Part shown: piece by piece, positions 56,970-64,000 of the stretch
How positions within the stretch are numbered: the stretch's first letter is position 1
Layout of the letters: every line of letters begins with the position of its first letter
Assembly (NCBI GenBank): GCA_032164295.1
Contig: JAJHTX010000013.1
Span: forward strand, 124,001-188,000
Direction: 5' to 3'
Length of the DNA stretch: 64,000 nucleotides
From: Inonotus obliquus
Taxonomy: Eukaryota > Basidiomycota > Agaricomycetes > Hymenochaetales > Hymenochaetaceae
The notes under the pieces: generated by a model
What the model was told of the DNA's origin: nothing
Database searches by the model: none
What the model saw: the letters and a program-made list of their open reading frames with translations, nothing else
Position numbers and translations under genes: made by a program

Positions 56970-58152
56970 ATGGCGCCCGCCACTGTAGATAGAGTCTTGA
57001 GATCTAACGACGAAGGCATGCACACCAACTACTACCTGCGTATGTGCAGAACCCCAGATCGAAAGCGCGTCGTCGAGCTTGGTGGTTATTCGAGGAGGTC
57101 AACAATCGCTTTCCCTTGAACGAGGGATGGGAGCCACCCGACACGCCTTCTCCGCCTTTACACGAAATACGCTCGGTGCCACCCAAAGGACGAGGTCTCT
57201 TTGCAACACGGGACATCAAACAAAACGGTGACATCGTTCGTGAGCGACCGATCTTCTTGATACCCAGAGAACATTCGGGAACTGAAGGCAATCAATGGCT
57301 GTATTCGGACCAGAACTTGCTCCAGTTATTGTACTGGCTCGAGCAGGAAGACAGAGAAAAGTTGGTTCAGCTACATAATTGCTGGCCATTGGATGTATGC
57401 GGCCCGATTAGCGGCATACGGCGAACCAATTGCCTCCGCGCATCCTTCCCGGGAGCTTCGATATGTGATAGTTACGGTGCCATCTGTCTGATTATATCGT
57501 ATGCGAATCATGAGTGCGTCTTCTATTTCAGGCAATTTCTCAAGTGTATCATTTACAGTAAATGCGTCCTTACAGTTGCAGTCCGAATGCGGCGTGGAAA
57601 TTTGATCCAGAAACGGTCACAATGACTCTTTACGCGAAGCGCAACATCGTTGCTGGCGAGGAAATCACGTTAAGTTATACGAACTCCAAATCACTCGTCG
57701 AACGTAGAAGAGACCTCAAACTATCGTACGATTTCATCTGCACATGCGCACGTTGTTCTTCTCCGACAACTGAAGAACGCAGTGAACGTAGACGCTTCGT
57801 AGATGACGCTGTCGAGCGTTCCGAAGGTCGTCATGCGCTATTTCTGTCCACCCCGTCTTGGAAGAAACATACCGTAGGGAGACATGACATCCGACTAATG
57901 GAACTGATCATTCACATGCTAGATGAAGAAAATCTCCGCGAGTCTCGAATTTTATATTTGAACAAGATCGGCCACACGTATTCTGTCCTTGGCGATGTTG
58001 AGAAATTCAAGGATACGGCTATTGAGATACTTGCGATTCTTGCTCCGAGAAAGGCGAGTGTTGTCCTCGAGATACACCAAAAGTGGTTGGGCTGGCTTGC
58101 AGAACCGACGTCGCAGCCCTTGTGGAACAAATGGCATTACGTGATCACATGA
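56970..58152 (+). pseudogene. SMYD-like SET-domain gene with a single frameshift (cluster copy 3)
   Basis: Exons 56970-57513 and 57576-58152. The start MAPATVDRVLRSNDEG ... MCRTPDRKRVV is intact, then one G is missing near 57071 (GTCGTCGAGCTTGG against GTCGTCGGAGCTTGG in the sisters), and the frame is lost for the rest of exon 1. With that base the gene would give 373 residues, with KGRGLFATRDIKQN, NHDCSPNAAWKFDP, EEITLSYTN and CTCARC all present, including the Pro lacking in copy 2. The lesion is either very recent or a sequencing error. Confidence 0.82.
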
Positions 58153-58930
58153 AAGCCAAACTTCCTTCTGTGTTGTTTCTTGGGCGTACGCATGTACAGT
58201 GCTGCTATACGTGTTTGGTCAAAGAGATGTTACAGATAGTACCGAACTTCGTCTTGTTCTTGTTCTTGTCGAGAAACTTTTCTATGGGTCGACTTCATGT
58301 TCAGGTAGCGTATTCTGTCGTAATAAAAATCGTAATAAAAACGAGCACGAGTATGGCGAAACAAGTCAAATAGTATCCATATGTGGTTGGTCGCCAAAAA
58401 CACAAACAACTTGGCTCAGCTCGATGATGCCTTATGTAAGGGGTATCATAGTTCGAGTCGTGTAACCGGTAAAGTATCATACGCATGGGATCAGAGAGGA
58501 GAGAAGACATGAATTACATCAAACTTTCGGAAGGGTGCACAGTGCAAGTACACTGTCATACAGAACCTCAGTCCTTTTCGGCAAGAGATTAACTGCATAG
58601 GCAAGACAACGGTTCGCATCCACCTCGCCGTTCAAGGTCGATAACGCCCGTACCCGTCTCGAAAGTACTGCCTTGACTTTACTTGGGAGATAAATTCCCA
58701 AAACACACTTGAGTCGATTTGCTGCCTCCTACGACTGTGCGTTCCGCCTTTGCAACTATATCAGTATCAACCATGACTGATTATCTGATCAATCCCGGAA
58801 ATGTAAGCCACAGATGTCCCTTTTTTTGCACGAGCAAGACAAGAAATCAGTATCATCTGCAATAAGTCTTTAGCCATCAAAGTACACAGTAAGAATCTGA
58901 CAAAAGAAAGCCCAAACTACAACAAGTATT
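58153..58930. other. Convergent intergenic region
   Basis: The 3' flank of copy 3 (to about 58290) is similar to the 3' flank of copy 5 (about 61400-61557, inverted). The rest holds no gene I can support. Confidence 0.5.
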
Positions 58931-60105
58931 TCACTTTCTCGACGCCAGATTTGAGAACAGGTCCCAAGCTGGATTCAACCTCGGATTGATAGCCCATAAA
59001 TGCCACTCTTTCGTACCTTCCATGTCCTTCATCTGCACCTCTAATCTCGCAGCCTCAGAAGCCCATTTTCTGTAATCGTCCACATACCCGAGGCAAGCGT
59101 ACAACAGAGCGATTTTCTCCACGGGTATGAAACGAGCGGCACGATCGTGTATATTTTCCTCATCCATCGCGCGAAGAACCTGTTCCATCAGCTCTATGTC
59201 GCGCTTCGCTTTCTCTGGAGTAGGGTTGGAGAAGAAGTGGTCCCATTGTCGTACGTAATCATCGAGAGTGGTGTCTATGAAGCGTTGACGTTCAATGCTC
59301 TTTGCTTCCGTAAAGCAGCGCGTGCAGGTGCACGTGAAATCGTACAACTCTTTAAGCTCCCTTTGGCGATCTTCATGCGATGCAGCCGGGTTCGTATATG
59401 TTATAGTAATTTCCTCGCCTGCAGAAATGTTCCGTCGCGCACGAAGAACCATCGTAACCTCCGCTTCTTCGAAGTACCACTCTGAATTGGGATTGCAACT
59501 ATTGAAAGTTCATTAATAGATGCACTTGTGTTATTTGCATAGGTTGAAACTCACTCATGATTTGCGTACGAGATATTGAGACAAACGGCGCCATGTTCTT
59601 TACTTATTGAGGCGTCCGGGAAAAGCGCATCGACGGCATTAGTCCGGAGTATACCGCTGAGTGGTCCACCTTCGTACAGAGGCTTGCAATTGTGCAGCTG
59701 AAGTACTTTTTCCCGATCTTCCTTATCAAGCCAGTACAGCAACTGGAGTAAGTTGGCGTCTAAACTCAAGTACTCGTGTCCGCCTGTCGCTCCCATGACT
59801 ATTCTAGGTGTCATGAGAATCGGTCTTTCACGAATGATCACATCGTTTTGTTTGATGTCCCATGTTGCAAAGAGACCTCGTCCTTTGGATGGAACCGAGC
59901 GTATTTCGTGCAATGGCGGAGAAGGCGTGTCGGGTGGTTCCCAGCCCTTGTTCAAGGGAAAGCGATTGTTGACTTCCTCGTATAACCACCAAGCTCCAAC
60001 GACGCGTTTTCGATCTGGAGTCCTACACATTCGCAGGTAGGAAAAGGTACGCATAAATGGATTGTACGATTTCATGACTCCATCCGTGCCATACGTGACC
60101 AACAT
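58931..60105 (-). CDS. SMYD-like SET-domain protein (cluster copy 4)
   Basis: Exons 60105-59555 and 59498-58931 give 372 residues. The N-terminus MLVTYGTDGVMKSYN differs from other copies up to YLRMCRTPDRKRVVGAWW. KGRGLFATWDIKQNDVIIRE has Trp for Arg in the N-SET block. NHDCNPNSEWYFEEAEVTM, EEITITYTN and CTCTRC are complete, including the canonical NH-x-C-x-PN. The C-terminal half is clearly diverged from copies 2, 3 and 5, so this is an older member of the cluster. All joins keep frame. Confidence 0.86.
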
Positions 60106-61557
60106 CCTCTGCTAAAGTGTCAATGATCAGCGGCAACGCTTGGCACTCGCCAAGAGCTGACGACATGAGGATGAATGCTCACCAGCAAATGGATGGTGTC
60201 CTGGAGTGGATGAACGAGTCTCGTCGTCGATGAGGACAGCTGTGGTCCAACAAGTGGCGCGTTGGTCGAGGGCTTGTCGAATTTGGAAGGTCATGCTCTG
60301 CTCTGACACAACCCAAACGTGACTAATTCTTCCTATGATGCGGTATACCCTTAGTTAGTAATTGACATATTACCTGAAAGAGGAAAACAATTTTTCAATG
60401 TCTTTTGTAGAAGTCGTGTGTGAAATGTGAAACTGTTAGGTACAGTAAAACATCCTAATGCGCAGTGTAGTCCGGATCAAAGTGCAACCCGTTGTGGCCA
60501 ATTTCACTAACACAGCAGATCGCCAGACCTGATATCCCTAACGAGTAACATCTTATCGTAAGTCAGAATTAGATTGCACTTGGATACAATCACGGAAGCG
60601 GGAGAGTGGGATACATGGGCAACTATGTTGTGATCAGGCACAGCTTCGCTCCTTCGAATGTATGTTTGCAGTTGGCAAGTAAATATTGGAGGTCGGAGGT
60701 GGACGTGTAGGTTGGACTGGACTCACCAATCATCAAATTGATCAATCCTCATCAATGCATCACGGCAAGCCCCTTTGCACCATGGCTCTCCCTGTAAACT
60801 TCTCAGACTCGTGGCGGAGGATCCATCTATTCCATGGCTCACGGAAGCATCGTCGTTGCTTGTCGGTGTTGACGAAGCGAAGTTCTTACCGAGCGAGGCA
60901 CGTGATCTAAAGCGACTGAGAACGACTTCTGCAACAAGTTGCTACCCCGTCGTTTCAATCACTACTCATCTTCCATCCCGAGTGCTATATGAAGATAGGG
61001 AATCGGAAATGGAATCAACAATCATGTCGGACCACCTCACCCTGTTTAGGGAATTATCGACATCTCTGACATCGAGGTGAATACAAATTGAATTGGTGAC
61101 TTTCCTAGGTTAATTTCTTGCAGAAAAGGACTGAGGTACTGCATGGCCAGTACTAGTGTATATACAGTGCACATAGCTCCGAAAGCTTGATGTAAGTCAT
61201 GTTTTCTCTCGTCTTCTTTCTGGGTTTCCTATGTGTAGTTAGGTTATTAACCAGTTACGGGGATCGATCTTACTCCTTACGTAAGACATCATAGAGTCCT
61301 TTCTTGGTGGGGGATCAACCACAGATGGATACTATTAGACGTGTATCGTCATACTCATGCTCGTGCTCGTTTTCATTTTTACGATAAACTACATTTCCTC
61401 AACAATGATTCGAATCATGGAAGATTTTCTCGACAAGAACAAAACGGAGGTCGGAACTAATAACAACTTTTTCACCAACAAAGCATACATATCGTAGCAT
61501 TCATACGGTACATGCATACGCCCAAAAAGTAATACGGAATTTTGACTTTTATAACAT
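60106..61557. other. Intergenic, with an unrecognised open frame
   Basis: The promoter of copy 4 retains CTCTGACACAACCCAAACGTGACT, akin to the other promoters, but not the TGAGTCA/GGGCCGGC pair. A plus-strand frame at 60775-61080 (LLRLVAEDPSIPWLTEAS ...) looks protein-like but is short and unassigned. Nothing else is supported. Confidence 0.4.
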
Positions 61558-62739
61558 CTAGCGGCGCCATTTATTCCACATCTGCGACGACGTCGGATCC
61601 GCAAACCAGCGTAACCACGTTTCGTACATTTTATCTGTGCTCTCCATTCCTCCACTCGGCGCAAGAATCGCAAGTATCTCAATAGCCGTTTCCTTGAATT
61701 TTTCAACATCGCCAAGGACAGAGCACATGGTCCCGATATGTGTTAAGAATATAATGCGAGCCCCGTTGAGATTTTCTTCATCTAGCATGTGAATGATCAG
61801 TTCCATTAGTCGGATGTCATGTCTCCCTACGGCATGTTTCTTCCAAGACGGGGTGGATAGAAATAGCGCGTGACGACCTTCGTGACTCTCGAGAGCGTCA
61901 TCTACGAAGCGTCTACGTTCACTGCGTTCCTCAATTGTCGGAGAAGAACAACGTGCGCAGGTGCAGATGAAATCGTACGATAGCTTGAGTTCTCTTCTTC
62001 GTTCGACGAGTGATGCAGACGAATCCGTATAACTTATTGTGATTTCCTCGCCAGCAGAGATGTTGCGCTTCGCGTAAAGAGTCATCACAGCTGTTTCTGG
62101 ATCAAACTCCCTTCCCGCGTTCGAACTGCAACTGTAAGGACGCATTACTGTAAAGGATACACTTGAAAAAGTGCATGAAATGAGGACGCACTCATGATTC
62201 GCGTATGACATAATCAGACAGATGGCACCGTAGCTATCACATATCGAAGCCCCCGGGAAGGATGCGCGGAGGCAATTGGTTCGCTGTATGCCGCTAATCG
62301 GGCCGCATAAATCCAATGGCCAGCAATTATGTAGCTGAACCAACTTTTCTCTGTCTTCCTGCTCGAGCCAGTATAATTACTGGAGCAAGGTCTGGTCCGA
62401 AAGAAGGTAGGGACTGCCTTGGACTGGGGCCGATTGTACTTTGGGTGCCAAGAAGATCGGTCGTTCACGAACGATGACATCGTTCTGCTTGATGTCCCGT
62501 GTCGCAAAGAGACCTCGTCCCTTGGATGGAACCGAGCGTATTTCGTGTAAAGGTGGAGAAGGCGTGTCGGGTGGCTCCCATCCCTTGTTCAAGGGAAAGC
62601 GATTGTTGACTTCCTCGTATAGCCACCAAGCTCCAACGACGCGCTTTCGATCTGGGGTTCTGCACATACGCAGGTAGTAGTTGGTGCGCATGTCTTTGTC
62701 GTGAGTTTTCAAGACTCTATCTACAGTGACAGGTGCCAT
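61558..62739 (-). pseudogene. SMYD-like SET-domain gene with one nonsense codon (cluster copy 5)
   Basis: Exons 62739-62192 and 62131-61558 align end to end with copies 2 and 3 (373 codons). A TAA at 62379-62377 replaces the TTA Leu of LLQLLYWLEQEDRE; no other lesion was seen. VPSKGRGLFATRDIKQNDV, NHDCSSNAGREFDPE, EEITISYTD and CTCARC are present. The 60-nt intron happens to be free of stops and in frame. Start chosen at MAPVTVDRVLKTHDKD, matching the sisters. Expressed product, if any, would stop after about 120 residues. Confidence 0.85.
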
Positions 62740-62998
62740 GACTGCAACGACGGGTGTGATCAACGAATCGAATCTCGTGGAGAGCCAGGGGAGTACGCAC
62801 CAATTAGTGGGTAGAAATGACCTGGAGAGAATTCGTCGTTGTCGTCGATGAGGTTGTTCAACGTTGGTCGAATGATTGTGGAAGGTCATGCTCTGACATA
62901 ACTCAAACGTGACTACAATAATATCCCTGGAGAGTCGCAGTACTAGTAGTAGCACTAGTATTAATATTGCCTTAGTTAGCTGCCGTCAAAACTCGAGA

Positions 62999-63028
62999 GT
63001 GCCGGCCCTAAGTCACCTAGCTGACTCA
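62999..63028 (-). promoter_or_regulatory. Shared SET-cluster promoter module (copy 5 gene)
   Basis: On the minus strand TGAGTCA (63028-63022) then GGGCCGGCAC (63008-62999), same spacing as in copies 2 and 3, about 260-290 nt before the ATG at 62739. It lies within the intergenic region shared with copy 6 on the other strand. Confidence 0.5.
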
Positions 63029-63368
63029 GCATGAATTATTCTCGTCTCACACCTTTAACCTCCTTCTCCTTATCCTCTTCGCCACCAGCCAAAAGAATGT
63101 TTTGCGCGTAATGCAGGGGCGCTACACAGGAGACGGACTGTTGTCTGGTCGTGGTGGTCGCGTTATTGTGACTGCTGGCTTCACTTCGTATGCCACTGAC
63201 AATACTAGTATAACTAAGGAAATTCCATATCTCATATAAAAAGGGAGAGAGTAGGTCACGTTTGACTTCTGTCAGTGCTTACTTCGTTCCCCAAACGTTT
63301 TCAAGTAACAATCCTCGTTCCCAATCCTTCACACGACACGTTTAATCCTTAACCGACACCATTGCAGA

Positions 63369-64000
63369 ATGTCGGACACGACCCCGGATAGAGTCCTCAA
63401 GTTATGGCATCCATTCCTGCACACCAATACTTACCTGCGTATGTGCAGAACCCCGGATCAGAAGCGCGTCGTCGGAGCTTGGTGGTTCTATGAGGAAGTC
63501 CACAATCGCTTTCCTTTGAACAAAGGCTGGGAGCCACCCGACACGCCTTCTCCACCTTTACACGAAATACGACAGGTGCCATCCAAGGGACGAGGTCTAT
63601 TCGCGACACGGGACATCAAGCAAAGCAGCGTAATCGCTTGCGAGAGGCCGATTCTCCTCGCTCCCAGACTGGTCGTAGGATTCCGTGGATACGAGATGAT
63701 GAATATGGACAAGAATATGCTCCAGTTGTTGTACTGGCTCGAGCAGGAAGATCGGGAAAAAGTAGTTCAGCTACATAATTGCAAGTCTCTGGATGAATCT
63801 GGACCACTCAGTGGCATACAGCAGACCAACGCGATTCATGCGCACTTTCCGGGTGCTGCGTTATGTGAGGACTATTGTGCCATCTGCCTGATAATCTCAT
63901 ACGTGAACCATGAGTGAGTCTCCGTCCATGTGTTGCAACTGTCTCCATTAACGATCAGTGATAGCTGCAGCCCGAATTCAAAGTGGGATTTTGATGAAAA
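63369..64000 (+). CDS. SMYD-like SET-domain protein (cluster copy 6), cut by the window end
   Basis: Exon 1 63369-63913 and the first 36 nt of exon 2 (63965-64000). MSDTTPDRVLKLWHP leads into YLRMCRTPDQKRVVGAWWFYEEVHNRFPLNKG and VPSKGRGLFATRDIKQSSV. The join gives NHDCSPNSKWDFDE, the canonical SET motif. It is divergent from copy 5, sharing a 630-bp intergenic region. No lesion within the visible part; the SET C-terminal half and post-SET region lie outside the window. Confidence 0.85.

Noticed and set aside
57044..57625. Copy 3 SET gene starting at an internal codon in the shifted frame
   Set aside because: The ATG would have to lie within the conserved MCRTPD motif in the wrong frame; the sisters show a 1-nt loss instead.

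Overview
The window is nuclear DNA from a filamentous basidiomycete, most likely an Agaricomycete. The evidence is genes split by many 50-80 nt GT-AG introns, orthologues of fungal DIC1, HSP12 and RPL23/uL14, a DUF6593 family, an etherase-like GST, an OTT_1508-like deaminase, SMYD-like SET proteins, and chromodomain Ty3/Gypsy retrotransposons. Exon structures were worked out by eye from splice signals, frame and family similarity; no database search was run.

Layout. 0.3-14.3 kb is mostly ordinary: a disordered conserved protein (-), an unrecognised broken gene (-), an Hsp12/WH11 heat-shock gene, a five-exon SDR reductase, an 11-exon mitochondrial dicarboxylate carrier, a dead and a damaged DUF6593 gene, and a GST (-). 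15.9-34.9 kb holds a head-to-head pair of pepsin-like aspartic protease genes. One is intact (33301-34921). The other is split by two almost identical 6215-bp chromoviral elements in opposite orientation. Flanking pentamers and LTR variants show that the 560 bp between the elements, which carries the 5' exon of the broken gene, is inverted relative to its original state.

35.9-45.2 kb contains a 1.1-kb duplication carrying the 5' end of a DNA polymerase epsilon (POL2) gene. The first copy stops there; the second runs on as a long decayed POL2 pseudogene through the exonuclease and most of the polymerase domain. A deaminase-domain gene lies between them. 45.5-48.5 kb holds a tandem pair of DUF6593 genes. 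50.1-52.7 kb carries a secreted hydrophobic protein (-) and ribosomal protein uL14. 53.7-64.0 kb is a cluster of six SET-domain genes: two intact, one apparently intact but cut by the window end, and three broken, with duplicated promoters carrying a shared TGAGTCA...GGGCCGGC module.

The left 14 kb reads as a housekeeping/stress block. The rest is dominated by recent duplication, retrotransposition and gene death. The strongest unusual signal is the retrotransposon-mediated inversion; the SET cluster and the POL2/deaminase block follow.
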